A stretch of 57,281 nt of DNA from Clostridiales bacterium (lineage in GTDB: Bacteria > Bacillota > Clostridia > Lachnospirales > Lachnospiraceae): NCBI GenBank assembly GCA_012520645.1, contig JAAYNV010000025.1, positions 88,137-145,417 on the forward strand. The letters are read 5' to 3'. Below, piece after piece: positions 1 to 9,592 of this stretch; position 1 is the stretch's first letter, and each line of letters starts with the position of its first letter. The position numbers and the translations under genes are program-made. The notes beneath the pieces were generated by a model. It did not search any database. It saw nothing but the letters and a program-made list of their open reading frames with translations, and had not been told where the DNA came from.

Positions 1-918
1 GTATCCGGGCAGCTAAATGTGCAGGCAAACAGCAGTGATGTCGTATCCGGACAGATGTATGATGCCTCCAGGCTGCAGAGTCAGTCTATGAAGGAGCTCA
101 ACAATACGGTGGAGCAGCTTTCACTTTCTGTTAATGAGATTGCAGAAAATGCGACGACATTGGCAATGGTAGTTGCAGATACAAGAGAGGACGGAGAGCA
201 GGTTGATGTGAGAATGCGCGAGACCGTCGAAATTTCCCGTAAGGGCAAGGCGGATATGCAGCGTGTCAGTCATGCCATGCAGGATATCAATGAGTCTGTA
301 CAGAAATTGCAGCAGGCGATTAATAAGGTTGGCAGGGCTTCTGAGGAAATTACCAATATTACAAATGTAATCGGTGGGATTGCGGATCAGACAAATCTGC
401 TGTCTTTAAATGCCTCGATTGAGGCAGCGAGAGCGGGAGAAGCAGGAAAAGGCTTTGCGGTCGTGGCTACAGAGATTGGACAGCTTGCCAAGACAAGTGC
501 GGATTCCGTGCATGATATAGAAGGATTAATCAGTGAAATCAATGCTTTGGTACAGGATGCGGTAGAGCAGACGGATGAAAGTGTGGATAATATCAACAAC
601 AGCAGTGGTCTGGTAGGAAACGCCCTTGAGACCTTTGATATGATTTTCGATAATATTGATCAGGTAAATGGTCTGGTACAGCAGATGATCGAAAAAGTAC
701 AAAAGGTAGATGATGTGGCAAGCAATGTGGCGGCGATATCAGAAGAACAGGCAGCAAGCTCCGAGGAGATTCTGGCTACCTCCGAAACGATGGTGGAACA
801 GGCTGACAATATTACCGGAAACAGTGAAAGCGTATCGGGTGGTGCAAAGGAACTGGCAGTATCTGCAGAGGAACTGCAGGGACAGGTTGCCAGATTTAAG
901 ATCGAGAAGGGAGTTTGA
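1..918 (+). CDS. Methyl-accepting chemotaxis protein, C-terminal part (5' end outside window)
   Basis: The reading frame is already open at base 1, so the gene begins upstream of the window and only the cytoplasmic signalling part is visible. The helical-hairpin tip that binds CheA and CheW is unmistakable at about bases 380-500, with the conserved [18 protein letters not shown] core followed by GKGFAVVA. Flanking sequence is long amphipathic coiled coil rich in Gln, Glu and Ala, as in the methylation helices. The ligand-binding and membrane parts are not seen, so the signal sensed is unknown. The next gene, a secreted binding protein, starts six bases after the stop and is probably co-transcribed, which makes a shared ligand plausible. 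Confidence 0.95.
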   Translation, partial: VSGQLNVQANSSDVVSGQMYDASRLQSQSMKELNNTVEQLSLSVNEIAENATTLAMVVADTREDGEQVDVRMRETVEISRKGKADMQRVSHAMQDINESVQKLQQAINKVGRASEEITNITNVIGGIADQTNLLSLNASIEAARAGEAGKGFAVVATEIGQLAKTSADSVHDIEGLISEINALVQDAVEQTDESVDNINNSSGLVGNALETFDMIFDNIDQVNGLVQQMIEKVQKVDDVASNVAAISEEQAASSEEILATSETMVEQADNITGNSESVSGGAKELAVSAEELQGQVARFKIEKGV

Positions 919-923
919 CTGAG

Positions 924-1898
924 ATGAAAAAGAAGATAATAGTATGGGGAATGTTTTTGCTGCTTCTGTGTATATCTGTTGGGTGCGGCAGTCAGACTGC
1001 AGGAACAAAAGGGAATGTGAAGATATTTCTGACCTTAAACGAAATGGATACGTTCCGTCAGACTCTGGTAGATGCTGCGGTGGCCAAAGCAGCAGAAGAA
1101 GGGGTACAGTTTGATATGGCAGATGCCGGAGGATCCATTGAAGCGCAGGTTGAGCAGATCAAGCAGGCAAAGGAGCAGGGCTATGATGTGATTTTGTGCG
1201 GTGCGGTTTCCATTGATACGGTGGTGGAATTGAAGGCAACGGCAGGAGATATTCCGGTTATTTTCTTTAACAGCTGTCCGGATGAGAAGCATCTGTCTGC
1301 AGGGAAATATGTCTATGTGGGTTCGGATGAGAAGGTTGCCGGACAGTTCCAGGCAGAATATGTACTGGAAAAGCTGGCAGATAAGGATGAGATTAATGTA
1401 GTTTTGTTAAAAGGACCGAAAGGACATTCTGCAACCGGAGGAAGAACGAGTGGCGTAAAGCAGACGTTAGAAGCCAGCGGAAAGAAAATAAATTACGTAT
1501 TTGAGGATCATGCGAATTGGGACGCCGAGCAGGCGAAGCAATTGTTCCAGCTGTTTTTGCAGACAGGTTCCCCTGTGGACTGTGTAATCTGCAATAATGA
1601 TTCTATGGCACTGGGTGTTGTGGAAGCATGTAAGGAAAATGGAATTGATCTCGGGAAACTGCCGATTCTTGGTGTGGATGCCACGGCGGATGGCTGTGCC
1701 GCTATTCAGAATGGAGAAATGGCATTTACCGTTTATCAGTCAGGTGTCGGACAGGGACAGGCAGCAGTAGAGATGGCGGTACGAATTGCCAGAAATGCTG
1801 ACTTGCAGGAAATGGAAGGCATTACAGAGGATGAGATGTATGTATGGGTGCCGTTTGAACGGGTGGATAGCAGCAATGTTTCCCAGTATATGAAATAG
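924..1898 (+). CDS. Sugar-type substrate-binding lipoprotein (periplasmic binding protein, ribose/galactose-like fold)
   Basis: A 324-residue exported binding protein. The N-terminus is a short basic stretch, a hydrophobic core and a lipobox ending SVGC, so it is probably anchored to the outer face of the membrane. The body resembles type I sugar-binding proteins (Peripla_BP_4): an early FLTLNEMDTFRQTL strand-helix, the middle GYDVILCGAV segment, CVICNNDSMALGVVEA, and a late LGVDATADGCAAI segment. ATG 924 is preferred to the upstream TTG because AAGGGAG lies ten bases before it. No permease or ATPase gene follows, so it is either a stray importer subunit or a ligand-presenting partner for the chemoreceptor encoded just upstream. 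The sugar cannot be inferred. Confidence 0.88.
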   Translation: MKKKIIVWGMFLLLLCISVGCGSQTAGTKGNVKIFLTLNEMDTFRQTLVDAAVAKAAEEGVQFDMADAGGSIEAQVEQIKQAKEQGYDVILCGAVSIDTVVELKATAGDIPVIFFNSCPDEKHLSAGKYVYVGSDEKVAGQFQAEYVLEKLADKDEINVVLLKGPKGHSATGGRTSGVKQTLEASGKKINYVFEDHANWDAEQAKQLFQLFLQTGSPVDCVICNNDSMALGVVEACKENGIDLGKLPILGVDATADGCAAIQNGEMAFTVYQSGVGQGQAAVEMAVRIARNADLQEMEGITEDEMYVWVPFERVDSSNVSQYMK

Positions 1899-1940
1899 GG
1901 GTTAAAATGTTTAGAAAGAAGCGGGGGTTATTGAAAAAGA

Positions 1941-1969
1941 TTGAACTGATAACATAAATATGTTAAAAT
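1941..1969 (+). promoter_or_regulatory. Promoter of the cobalamin operon leader
   Basis: TTGAAC at 1941-1946 and TAAAAT at 1964-1969 are separated by 17 bases, with a TG two bases before the -10 (extended -10). Transcription would begin near 1976, just before the B12 aptamer. No other good promoter is visible between here and the first transport gene. Confidence 0.65.
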
Positions 1970-1987
1970 GACGAAAATCAAATATAG

Positions 1988-2200
1988 AACAGTCAGGTGC
2001 CAGAAGCAGTCCGATTTGGAGTGCTTCTGGTGAAAAGGGAAACAGGTGCAAATCCTGTACGAACTCGTCACCGTAATTAGGGAGCAGAGGCCGAAATATC
2101 ACTGGGAAACCGGGAAGATGGCGGATGCGATGATCTTTAAGCCGGGAGACCTGCCTGATTGTTGTACGGAAACGATGGTTTCAGACCACGAGTAACTGGT
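1988..2200 (+). ncRNA. Cobalamin (B12) riboswitch
   Basis: The leader between the promoter and the corrinoid transporter contains the hallmark B12 box AGCCGGGAGACCTGCC at 2140-2155. Upstream are the other conserved aptamer parts: CAGGTGCC near 1994, a stem formed by CCAGAAGCA and TGCTTCTGG around 2001-2031, GGGAAACAGGTG near 2038, and the CGTCACCG and GGGAGCAGAGGCCG segments. Family knowledge: adenosyl- or aquocobalamin binding turns downstream genes off. Boundaries are approximate. The sequence between about 2160 and 2270 probably contains the regulatory loop and expression platform but I did not resolve its folding. Confidence 0.95.
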
Positions 2201-2273
2201 TGTACGTATGGATTTGCAGGGGTGCAGCTCTTTGCCAAAGGAGATTGCAGCCGGCCGGTCTGTTTTGTGTATG

Positions 2274-2304
2274 AACCCTTTACCTCTTTAGGAAAGGGTT
2301 TTTT
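2274..2304 (+). terminator. Intrinsic terminator of the B12 riboswitch expression platform
   Basis: AACCCTTT (2274-2281) pairs with AAAGGGTT (2293-2300) and is followed by an unbroken run of T to 2304. It lies after the aptamer and 16 bases before the first coding start, the expected place for premature termination when cobalamin is bound. Confidence 0.85.
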
Positions 2305-2320
2305 GTTTGGGATAAAAAGG

Positions 2321-3517
2321 ATGAAAAATAGCGTATTCAAAGTATTGATTTTATTATATGGTCTCTTTCTTTTAGGGCTGTCAGGCTGCGGCGGTCCTTC
2401 GCTTGGTTCGACAGAAAGAGAAGAAGAAATCAGGGCAGACAATAAAGCAGAAAGTAAAGCAGAAATTGAGATGCAGGCAGCAGGACTTGTGTATGAAAGC
2501 AGTATGGAGCTTCGATACGCAGAGAATTTTTCTGTGGATTATTACAAAGGAGGATATACTCTGTTAACGACGGTAGATGGAAGCCGTTTCTTAATCGTTC
2601 CGGAGGAGGGAGAAGTACCGGAAGGGCTTTTGGAGGATATTACGGTGCTTAAGCGTCCGATTGGGGATATTTATCTGGTGGCCTCTGCCGTAATGGATAT
2701 GTTTTCTGAACTGGACAGCCTGAATGCCATTACGCTTTCCGGACAGAAGGAGGATGGCTGGTATATTGAGCAGGCCAGGGACGCCATGGCAAGGGGTGAG
2801 ATGGTTTATGCCGGAAAATATAATAAACCGGATTATGAATTGATCGTATCGGAGCATTGTTCGCTTGCAATCGAGAATACGATGATTACCCATTCACCGG
2901 AGGTAGTGGAAAAGCTGAACGAGTTTGGCATTCCGGTTTTGATTGAATATTCAAGCAGTGAATCGCATCCGCTTGGTAGAGTGGAATGGATTAAATTTTT
3001 CGGCGCATTGCTTGGAAGGGAAGCGGAGGCAGAGAGAGCCTTTGAGCAACAGGAAACTATGCTGGAGCAGATGACGGCAAAGGAAAAAACAGATCAAACG
3101 GTTGCTTTTTTTTACATTACCTCAAATGGGATGGTTTCGGTACGACGAAGCTCGGATTATGTACCAAAGATGATTAAGCTGGCAGGCGGTAAATACATTT
3201 TTGAGAATCTGGGAGACATGGATTCCAGGCGGTCTACCATGAATATGCAGGTAGAGGAGTTTTATAAGGGAGCAAAGGAAGCCGATTTTATCATTTATAA
3301 CAGTTCCATTGACGGCGGTGTGGCATCTTTGGAGGAGCTTTTGGATAAATGTGAAATTTTAGAGGATTTCAAGGCAGTGCAGGAAGGAAATGTCTGGTGT
3401 ACGACAAATGACATGTATCAGCAGTCCATGTCGATTGGCTGTCTGATGGAAGATATACATTCCATGCTTCAGGGGAAGGGAGAAGAAGAGATGACCTATC
3501 TTTTCCGGTTAGAGTAG
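2321..3517 (+). CDS. Corrinoid ABC transporter substrate-binding lipoprotein (BtuF-like)
   Basis: A 398-residue lipoprotein: basic start, hydrophobic core and lipobox LSGC within the first 23 residues. The mature part has the two-lobed helical-backbone layout of the metal/siderophore/B12 binding family, with PIGDIYLVASAVMDMFSELD early and EADFIIYNSSIDGG late. It is the first gene after the B12 riboswitch and is followed by permease and ATPase genes, so cobalamin or a precursor such as cobinamide is the likely cargo. The reading frame is open further upstream through the terminator, but ATG 2321 gives a clean signal peptide; its ribosome site (AAAAGG) is weak and unusually close. Iron-siderophore binding is the alternative but the riboswitch argues against it. 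Confidence 0.88.
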   Translation: MKNSVFKVLILLYGLFLLGLSGCGGPSLGSTEREEEIRADNKAESKAEIEMQAAGLVYESSMELRYAENFSVDYYKGGYTLLTTVDGSRFLIVPEEGEVPEGLLEDITVLKRPIGDIYLVASAVMDMFSELDSLNAITLSGQKEDGWYIEQARDAMARGEMVYAGKYNKPDYELIVSEHCSLAIENTMITHSPEVVEKLNEFGIPVLIEYSSSESHPLGRVEWIKFFGALLGREAEAERAFEQQETMLEQMTAKEKTDQTVAFFYITSNGMVSVRRSSDYVPKMIKLAGGKYIFENLGDMDSRRSTMNMQVEEFYKGAKEADFIIYNSSIDGGVASLEELLDKCEILEDFKAVQEGNVWCTTNDMYQQSMSIGCLMEDIHSMLQGKGEEEMTYLFRLE

Positions 3518-3525
3518 AGGATATT

Positions 3526-4548
3526 ATGGCTATGAGTAAACAATGGAGATATACGATTGCTTTTTTTCTGCTCATAACAGGTACTTTGCTTTTTTGTATT
3601 CTGAATATCTGTATTGGAAGTACGGCGATTTCGTTGACCGATATCGGAAGGATGATTGTAGGGCAGGAAATTGGTGAAACAGAACGAAGGATATTATGGG
3701 ATATCCGTATGCCCAGGACGTTTGCAGCAATGATACTGGGAGGAGCGCTGGCACTTGCAGGGTATCTTTTACAGACCTTTTTCCATAATCCGATTGCAGG
3801 ACCGTTTGTTCTTGGCATTTCCTCGGGCGCTAAAATGGTTGTGGCGCTGGTTATGGTTTTTATGATGGGAAGGGCGATAAAGGTCAGTTCGGCAGCATTT
3901 ATTGCAGCTGCCTTTGTTGGGGCCATGCTGTCCATGGGATTTGTACTTCTGATGTCCCGAAGGGTGCATCAGATGTCTATGCTGGTTGTCAGCGGAGTGA
4001 TGATCGGATATATCTGTTCGGCGGTTACAGAACTGGTAGTGACTTTTGCGGATGATGCGGATATCGTAAACCTGCATAACTGGTCCAGAGGCAGTTTCTC
4101 GGGAATGACATGGGAAAATGTGGCAGTCATGTCAGGTCTTATTGCAGTTACCTTCGGTGCGGTTTTTCTATTGTCAAAGCCGCTTAGCGCTTATCAGCTG
4201 GGAGAGACATATGCCCGGAACATGGGAGTCAATGTGCGCTTTTTGCGTGTATGGATGGTGGTGCTGTCCAGTATGCTGTCCGCATGTATTGTGGCATATG
4301 CTGGACCTGTCTCTTTTGTGGGAATTGCAGCACCGCATTTGGTAAAAAGCCTGTTTGGAACAGCAAAGCCGATTTTGATGATACCGGCATGTTTTCTGGG
4401 CGGCAGTGCTTTCTGCCTGTTCTGTGATTTGCTTGCAAGAACCATGTTTGCTCCTACCGAGTTAAGCATCAGTACGGTTACTGCTGTATTCGGAGCGCCG
4501 GTTGTATTGTGGATTATGGCCAGGCGCAAAAGAGAGAGGAATGTATAG
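3526..4548 (+). CDS. Corrinoid ABC transporter permease (BtuC/FecCD family)
   Basis: A 340-residue polytopic membrane protein of the FecCD family, with about nine or ten hydrophobic segments. Typical family signatures are RMPRTFAAMILGGALALAG near residues 64-82, FHNPIAGPFVLGISSGA shortly after, and the cytoplasmic coupling region GPVSFVGIAAPHLVKSL near residue 260. It starts eight bases after the binding-protein stop and touches the ATPase gene, so the three form one importer. With the riboswitch upstream it most likely moves cobalamin or cobinamide across the membrane. Confidence 0.93.
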   Translation: MAMSKQWRYTIAFFLLITGTLLFCILNICIGSTAISLTDIGRMIVGQEIGETERRILWDIRMPRTFAAMILGGALALAGYLLQTFFHNPIAGPFVLGISSGAKMVVALVMVFMMGRAIKVSSAAFIAAAFVGAMLSMGFVLLMSRRVHQMSMLVVSGVMIGYICSAVTELVVTFADDADIVNLHNWSRGSFSGMTWENVAVMSGLIAVTFGAVFLLSKPLSAYQLGETYARNMGVNVRFLRVWMVVLSSMLSACIVAYAGPVSFVGIAAPHLVKSLFGTAKPILMIPACFLGGSAFCLFCDLLARTMFAPTELSISTVTAVFGAPVVLWIMARRKRERNV

Positions 4549-5655
4549 ATGGAATATTATTTTTCTGCGAAACAAATGAGCGTAGGTTATCGGAAATGTC
4601 CCCTGATACGCAACATAGAAATTGGTCTGAAACGGGGAGAAATTCTGACGCTGATCGGACCGAATGGTGCCGGAAAAACTACGGTCTTAAAGAGTATAGC
4701 CGGACAGCTTGCGTTAATAGGCGGTGTGGCATTTCTGGGAAAGGAAAATATACAGCATATTCCGGATACGGAGCTTGCGCAGAAAATGGCAGTGGTTTTT
4801 ACCGACAGGCTAAGGACCGAACTGTTGACCTGTGAAGAGGTAGTAGCGACCGGCAGATATCCTTATACGGGGCACTTTGGAATTCTGTCAAAGCAGGATC
4901 ATGCCGCAGTCAGGGAAGCCATGGAGTTTGGGCATGTAACCGAAATGAAAGATCAGGATTTTACCAAAATCAGTGACGGACAAAGACAGCGGGTCATGTT
5001 GGCAAGAGCGATCTGTCAGGAGCCGGAAATTATTATTTTAGATGAGCCGACGTCATATCTGGATGTAAGGTATAAATTAGAATTTCTTTCCATCCTGCAA
5101 AAGCTTAAGAGGGAAAAGGGGCTTACTGTGATTATGTCGCTTCATGAACTGGAACTGGCAGAAAGGGTCTCGGATCAGATTCTTTGTATTCAAGGAGAAT
5201 ATGTGGACCGGCTTGGTACACCGGCGGAAATCTTTCAACCGTCTTATATTGGAAAACTGTTTCAGATAGAGTGCGGCAGCTATGACGAAAAAAGCGGCAG
5301 TATGGAGTTAGAGCCGCCTGAGGGGGAAGCCGAGGTCTTTGTCATTGCGGGAGGCGGATGCGGAAGAAATGTTTACCGTAAGCTGCAGCGGCAGGGAATT
5401 CCGTTTCGGACAGGAATCCTGTATCAAAATGATCTGGATTATCCGGTGGCAAAAGCACTGGCGGCAGAGGTAATAGAAGCGGAGATGTTTGAGCCGGTTG
5501 CAAAGGCTCTTTTTGAAACTGCCAAACGGCAAATGGACAGATGCAGACGGGTCATCTGCTGCAAAGAAAGATTTGGCAGCTTAGAGTCTGCAAACAGGGA
5601 GCTTTTGTTATATGCAGGACAGAGCGGAAAGCAGGTAGAGGTTTCATATGACTAA
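4549..5655 (+). CDS. Corrinoid ABC transporter ATP-binding protein with extra C-terminal domain (BtuD-like)
   Basis: The first 240 residues are an ABC ATPase: Walker [10 protein letters not shown] near residue 38, signature [14 protein letters not shown] near 143, Walker [13 protein letters not shown] near 163, and the switch histidine in MSLHELELA. The start codon directly abuts the permease stop. The protein is 368 residues, about 110 longer than a minimal BtuD. The added segment (about 260-368) opens with [12 protein letters not shown], a glycine-rich strand-loop-helix resembling a nucleotide-binding fold, and contains a [12 protein letters not shown] stretch with several cysteines. I do not recognise this domain; in this context it may link transport to corrinoid metabolism. 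It overlaps the next gene by eight bases. Confidence 0.92.
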   Translation: MEYYFSAKQMSVGYRKCPLIRNIEIGLKRGEILTLIGPNGAGKTTVLKSIAGQLALIGGVAFLGKENIQHIPDTELAQKMAVVFTDRLRTELLTCEEVVATGRYPYTGHFGILSKQDHAAVREAMEFGHVTEMKDQDFTKISDGQRQRVMLARAICQEPEIIILDEPTSYLDVRYKLEFLSILQKLKREKGLTVIMSLHELELAERVSDQILCIQGEYVDRLGTPAEIFQPSYIGKLFQIECGSYDEKSGSMELEPPEGEAEVFVIAGGGCGRNVYRKLQRQGIPFRTGILYQNDLDYPVAKALAAEVIEAEMFEPVAKALFETAKRQMDRCRRVICCKERFGSLESANRELLLYAGQSGKQVEVSYD

Positions 5656-7156
5656 GGTGATCATGATTCAGGGAACGATGTCAAATGCAGGAAAAAGCCT
5701 TCTGGCAGCAGGACTTTGCAGGATATTTCGACAGGATGGGTATCGCGTGGCTCCCTTCAAATCACAAAATATGGCGTTAAATTCCTTTGTTACCACAGAA
5801 GGGCTGGAAATGGGAAGAGCCCAGGTCATGCAGGCGGAAGCGGCGGGCATAGAACCGATGGTCTGCATGAATCCCATTTTACTAAAGCCCACGGATCATA
5901 CCGGTTCGCAGGTGATTGTGAACGGGGAAGTGGTTGGAAACATGAGCGCAAGAGAATATTTTTCCTATAAAAAGAAGCTGGTACCGGAAATCAGAAAAGC
6001 CTTTCAAAAGCTTTCGGAGATTTCGGATATTATTGTGATAGAGGGGGCCGGAAGTCCTGCTGAGATCAACCTGAAGGAAAATGATATTGTCAATATGGGG
6101 ATGGCAGAACTGGTGGACGCTCCTGTGCTGTTAGTCGGGGATATTGACAGAGGCGGTGTGTTTGCACAGCTTCTAGGGACGTTGATGCTGCTTACGGAAG
6201 CAGAGAGAAAAAGGGTAAAAGGTCTTATTATCAATAAATTCAGGGGAGATAAGTCGATTCTGGATCCGGGTATTCAGATGTTATATGAAAAGGGAAAGGT
6301 TCCGGTAGCGGGGGTAGTTCCCTATATGGATTTGTCGCTGGAGGATGAGGACAGTCTGACCGGGCGTTTTGCCGGAAAGGCAGAAGGAGTGATTGACATT
6401 GCAGTCATCCGTTATCCGAGAATTTCCAACTTTACGGATTTCCATGTTTTTGAACTGCTTTCTGAGGTATCGGTTCGTTATGTGACTTCGGTATCAGAGT
6501 TAAAGCACCCTGATCTGATCTTTTTGCCGGGAAGCAAGAATACCATGGGAGATTTAAAATGGATGCGTCAAAATGGTCTGGAAACTGCCGTAAAAAAAAT
6601 GGCAGAGAAAATTCCGGTCTGTGGTATCTGTGGCGGATATCAGATGTTAGGAGATTCCATTTCTGATCCGGAGCAGGTAGAAGAAGGAGGGACTATACGG
6701 GGAATGGAGCTGATTCCGGTTGTAACGAAGCTTCAAAAGGAGAAGGTGCGCTGTCAGACCCGGGGAAGGATCAATAAACTGGAAGGTGTGTTTTGCGTAC
6801 TTTCAGGGTTGGACTATACAGGGTATGAAATCCATATGGGACAGACGAAAGAGAAAGAAAAGCAGGGATGCTTCTGGAAAAGCAAGGATGCTTCTGAAAA
6901 AACAAGGGTAGTTTTTTCAGGCAGCAATCCAAATGTGTATGGGACCTATATTCACGGGATATTTGATCAGGGCAGCATAGCGCCAGCCATGGTGCAGGCG
7001 CTGGCACGAAAGAAGGGAATGGAACTGAAAACGGATGTTTTGTTGGATTATCAGAGCTTTAAAGAAAAGCAATACGATAAACTGGCAGATACACTGCGTG
7101 AGTATCTGAATATGGAGGAAATTTATGGAATGCTCAGGGAAGCACATCTGGAATAG
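5648..7156 (+). CDS. cbiP: Cobyric acid synthase (adenosylcobyrinate a,c-diamide amidase)
   Basis: A 502-residue cytoplasmic glutamine-dependent amidotransferase that amidates the b, d, e and g side chains of adenosylcobyrinic acid a,c-diamide. The N-terminal ATP-binding domain begins [18 protein letters not shown] and continues [10 protein letters not shown] and [12 protein letters not shown]. The C-terminal class I glutaminase-like domain has its nucleophile in [10 protein letters not shown] (about residue 327) and a partner histidine in [10 protein letters not shown] (about 434). Length is normal for CobQ/CbiP. The start overlaps the ATPase gene by eight bases and the end overlaps cobT by 32, so it is translated within the cobalamin operon. 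Confidence 0.96.
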   Translation: MTKVIMIQGTMSNAGKSLLAAGLCRIFRQDGYRVAPFKSQNMALNSFVTTEGLEMGRAQVMQAEAAGIEPMVCMNPILLKPTDHTGSQVIVNGEVVGNMSAREYFSYKKKLVPEIRKAFQKLSEISDIIVIEGAGSPAEINLKENDIVNMGMAELVDAPVLLVGDIDRGGVFAQLLGTLMLLTEAERKRVKGLIINKFRGDKSILDPGIQMLYEKGKVPVAGVVPYMDLSLEDEDSLTGRFAGKAEGVIDIAVIRYPRISNFTDFHVFELLSEVSVRYVTSVSELKHPDLIFLPGSKNTMGDLKWMRQNGLETAVKKMAEKIPVCGICGGYQMLGDSISDPEQVEEGGTIRGMELIPVVTKLQKEKVRCQTRGRINKLEGVFCVLSGLDYTGYEIHMGQTKEKEKQGCFWKSKDASEKTRVVFSGSNPNVYGTYIHGIFDQGSIAPAMVQALARKKGMELKTDVLLDYQSFKEKQYDKLADTLREYLNMEEIYGMLREAHLE

Positions 7157-8225
7157 ATGTACAAGGGAGACGCTGCTTGGACTTACGGTGGATAAGCCGG
7201 ATGAGCAGATTCGAAAACAGGTGTTAGACAACTGGGATCATATTGCCAAGCCGATTGACGGACTGGGCAGGTTTGAAACCCTGACGGCACAGATTGGTGC
7301 GATTCAGAGGACGGATCAAATCGATCTTGCCAAAAAGGTGGTTTTGATCTTTTGTGCGGACAACGGTATTGTGGAGGAAGGAATCAGCCAGTCCGGGCAG
7401 GAGGTCACAGCCGCAGTCGCAGCCAAAATGGGGGAAAAGAAATCTGCGGTCGGGAAAATGGCGGCAGTCATTGGAGCGGATACGATACCGATCGATATCG
7501 GCATCAACCAAAAAGAATCCATACCGGGAGTACTGGATAAGAAAATCCGCTGCGGAACCGGAAATTTCAGAGTGGAACCAGCCATGACAGAGGATGAAGC
7601 CATCCGGGCAGTTTTTACCGGAATTGAAATGGTGTCGGATTGTAAAAAGGCGGGTTACCGTATTCTGGCTACCGGAGAGATGGGGATAGGAAATACGACA
7701 ACGAGCAGTGCAGTTGCGGCCGTCTTGTTAGGCTGTGATGTCGAAGAGGTGACCGGGAGGGGAGCCGGACTGAGTGAGGAAAGGCTGCTTCATAAAAAGC
7801 AGGTCATAGCGGAGGCGATAAATAAATATGAATTGAAACAGGCGGATGCCCTTTCGGTATTGAAAACAGTCGGGGGACTTGACATTGCCGGACTTGCCGG
7901 GGTATGTATCGGCGGTGCGCTTTTCCATCTTCCGGTTATATTAGATGGGGTGATCAGCATGTCAGCGGCTCTTTTAGCTGAGCGGATCGTACCCGGCACC
8001 AAAGCATATCTGCTTGCATCCCACAAAGGAAAGGAGCCGGCAGTGGAAAGACTGACCAGAGAACTGGAACTAAAACCTGTAATCGATGGAGAAATGGCAC
8101 TCGGAGAAGGTACCGGAGCGGTTATGATGCTTTCCCTGTTAGATGTGGCTTTAAGTGTGTATCAGAACCGGACGACCTTTCCGGAGCTTCAGATCAAACA
8201 GTACGAGAGGTATTTGGAAAGATGA
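7125..8225 (+). CDS. cobT: Nicotinate-nucleotide-dimethylbenzimidazole phosphoribosyltransferase
   Basis: A 366-residue enzyme that activates the lower-ligand base by moving phosphoribose from nicotinate mononucleotide to it, giving alpha-ribazole phosphate. Family signatures are present: [45 protein letters not shown], and the C-terminal [10 protein letters not shown] carrying the catalytic glutamate. The start ATG 7125 lies inside cbiP but has GGAGG six bases upstream, so the 32-base overlap is credible. It ends in an ATGATGA overlap with cobU. The preferred base (dimethylbenzimidazole, another benzimidazole or adenine) cannot be read from sequence by eye. Confidence 0.96.
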   Translation: MECSGKHIWNRCTRETLLGLTVDKPDEQIRKQVLDNWDHIAKPIDGLGRFETLTAQIGAIQRTDQIDLAKKVVLIFCADNGIVEEGISQSGQEVTAAVAAKMGEKKSAVGKMAAVIGADTIPIDIGINQKESIPGVLDKKIRCGTGNFRVEPAMTEDEAIRAVFTGIEMVSDCKKAGYRILATGEMGIGNTTTSSAVAAVLLGCDVEEVTGRGAGLSEERLLHKKQVIAEAINKYELKQADALSVLKTVGGLDIAGLAGVCIGGALFHLPVILDGVISMSAALLAERIVPGTKAYLLASHKGKEPAVERLTRELELKPVIDGEMALGEGTGAVMMLSLLDVALSVYQNRTTFPELQIKQYERYLER

Positions 8226-8764
8226 TGACTTTGGTGATTGGTGGCAGCGGAAGCGGGAAGTCCGCTTATGCAGAAAACTGCCTGATCCAAATGGCAGAAG
8301 GAAAAAAGAAATATTATCTGGCAACGATGCAGGTCTTGGATGAGGAAGGACAAAAAAGAATTGAACGTCATCGCAGACTTCGAAGCGGTAAAGGATTTCT
8401 TACGATTGAACAGCCGACAGCGGTTCAGAATGCGTTAACAAAGATGGAGGCAGGAGAAAAGACGGCACTGTTAGAATGTATCTCCAACCTGACAGCAAAT
8501 GAGATGTTTGCGGGCGGAAAAATCTGGTCCGGCAAGAGCGTGGCGGACCGGATCATCCGGGGCATCGAACAGTTAAAAGCACAGCTTTCGCACCTTGTCA
8601 TTGTAGGAAACAATGTATTTGAAGATGGGATGCTCTATGATGAGACGACGATGGAGTATATCCGCACAATGGGAAGCATTCAGACAGCCCTTGTGGATCT
8701 GGCAGACGAGGTCGTGGAAGTCGTAGCCGGCATTCCAATCGTACATAAAGGGCAGGAGGTTTAA
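8222..8764 (+). CDS. cobU: Adenosylcobinamide kinase/guanylyltransferase, divergent C-terminus
   Basis: A 180-residue CobU homologue. The P-loop GGSGSGKS (residues 7-14) is intact, and the conserved histidine of the RIxxHR motif (H50), the residue that is guanylylated in characterised CobU, is kept, as is LLECISNLTANEMF. The second half departs from the family: where CobU proteins have a (N/D)E(V/I)GxGIVP motif, this protein has GNNVFEDGMLYDE. That missing motif is present in the short homologue encoded at 9593-9988. It starts within the cobT stop (ATGATGA), so translation is coupled. Start may be either of the two adjacent ATGs. Confidence 0.88.
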   Translation: MMTLVIGGSGSGKSAYAENCLIQMAEGKKKYYLATMQVLDEEGQKRIERHRRLRSGKGFLTIEQPTAVQNALTKMEAGEKTALLECISNLTANEMFAGGKIWSGKSVADRIIRGIEQLKAQLSHLVIVGNNVFEDGMLYDETTMEYIRTMGSIQTALVDLADEVVEVVAGIPIVHKGQEV

Positions 8765-8765
8765 C

Positions 8766-9542
8766 GTGCATCTCATAAAATCCATTATCATCGCCTTTTC
8801 CATCTATTCCAAAATCCCCGTTATGCAGTTTGAGTGGAAGGAAGAGGATATGAAATATATGCTTTGCTTTTTCCCGTGGATCGGTGCGGTAATCGGCGGA
8901 TGCGTCTATCTATGGTGTTTTTTGTGCCGCATTCTTGATGTGGGAACGATATGTTATGCGTTCATCGGTGCCGCAATTCCGCTTTTCGTTACCGGAGGCT
9001 TCCATGTGGACGGCTTTCTGGATACGATGGATGCCTTTCATTCCTATAAACCAAGGGAAGAAAAACTGAAAATCCTAAAGGATTCCCATATTGGAGCATT
9101 TTCCGTCATTATGCTCGCAGGATATGGCCTGATCTATGTAGGGGCCTTTTCCGAGATTATGGAAGACAGTTTGCTTCGTCTGGTTTGTGCCGGCTTCTTT
9201 TTGTCCCGCTGTCTGAGCGGACTTGGCGTGGTTTCCTTTCCGGCTGCAAAAAAGGAAGGAATGCTGTATCATTTTGCGGACAGTGCCCATAGAAGTAGGG
9301 TAAAGGGGATGCTTATGCTGCAAACCGTTCTTTGTATCGGTTTTATGGTTATGCAGTCAATCAGGGCAGGAATACTGGTAACGGCAGCCGCTTTTTTAAC
9401 CTTCGCATATTATTATCATCGCTCCAAAAAAGAACTGGGCGGGATTACAGGTGACACGGCAGGATACTTTGTGCTTCTCTGTGAAGAAAGTATCGTGGTG
9501 TCGGCGGCAGTCATGCAAATTGTGGGACAATTTGCAATTTGA
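8766..9542 (+). CDS. cobS: Adenosylcobinamide-GDP ribazoletransferase (cobalamin synthase)
   Basis: A 258-residue integral membrane protein that joins adenosylcobinamide-GDP and alpha-ribazole (phosphate) to finish the nucleotide loop. The conserved acidic motif GGFHVDGFLDTMDAFHS near residues 77-93 and the following KILKDSHIGAFSVI are diagnostic, followed by several hydrophobic segments. The start is GTG 8766 with AGGAGG seven bases upstream and one base after the cobU stop. A 50-base gap separates it from the next gene, one of the few non-overlapping joints in the operon. Confidence 0.95.
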   Translation: MHLIKSIIIAFSIYSKIPVMQFEWKEEDMKYMLCFFPWIGAVIGGCVYLWCFLCRILDVGTICYAFIGAAIPLFVTGGFHVDGFLDTMDAFHSYKPREEKLKILKDSHIGAFSVIMLAGYGLIYVGAFSEIMEDSLLRLVCAGFFLSRCLSGLGVVSFPAAKKEGMLYHFADSAHRSRVKGMLMLQTVLCIGFMVMQSIRAGILVTAAAFLTFAYYYHRSKKELGGITGDTAGYFVLLCEESIVVSAAVMQIVGQFAI

Positions 9543-9592
9543 AAGAAGAAACAGTCAGGTATTTCTTTATCGGATAAAAGAAAGGAATTCAT

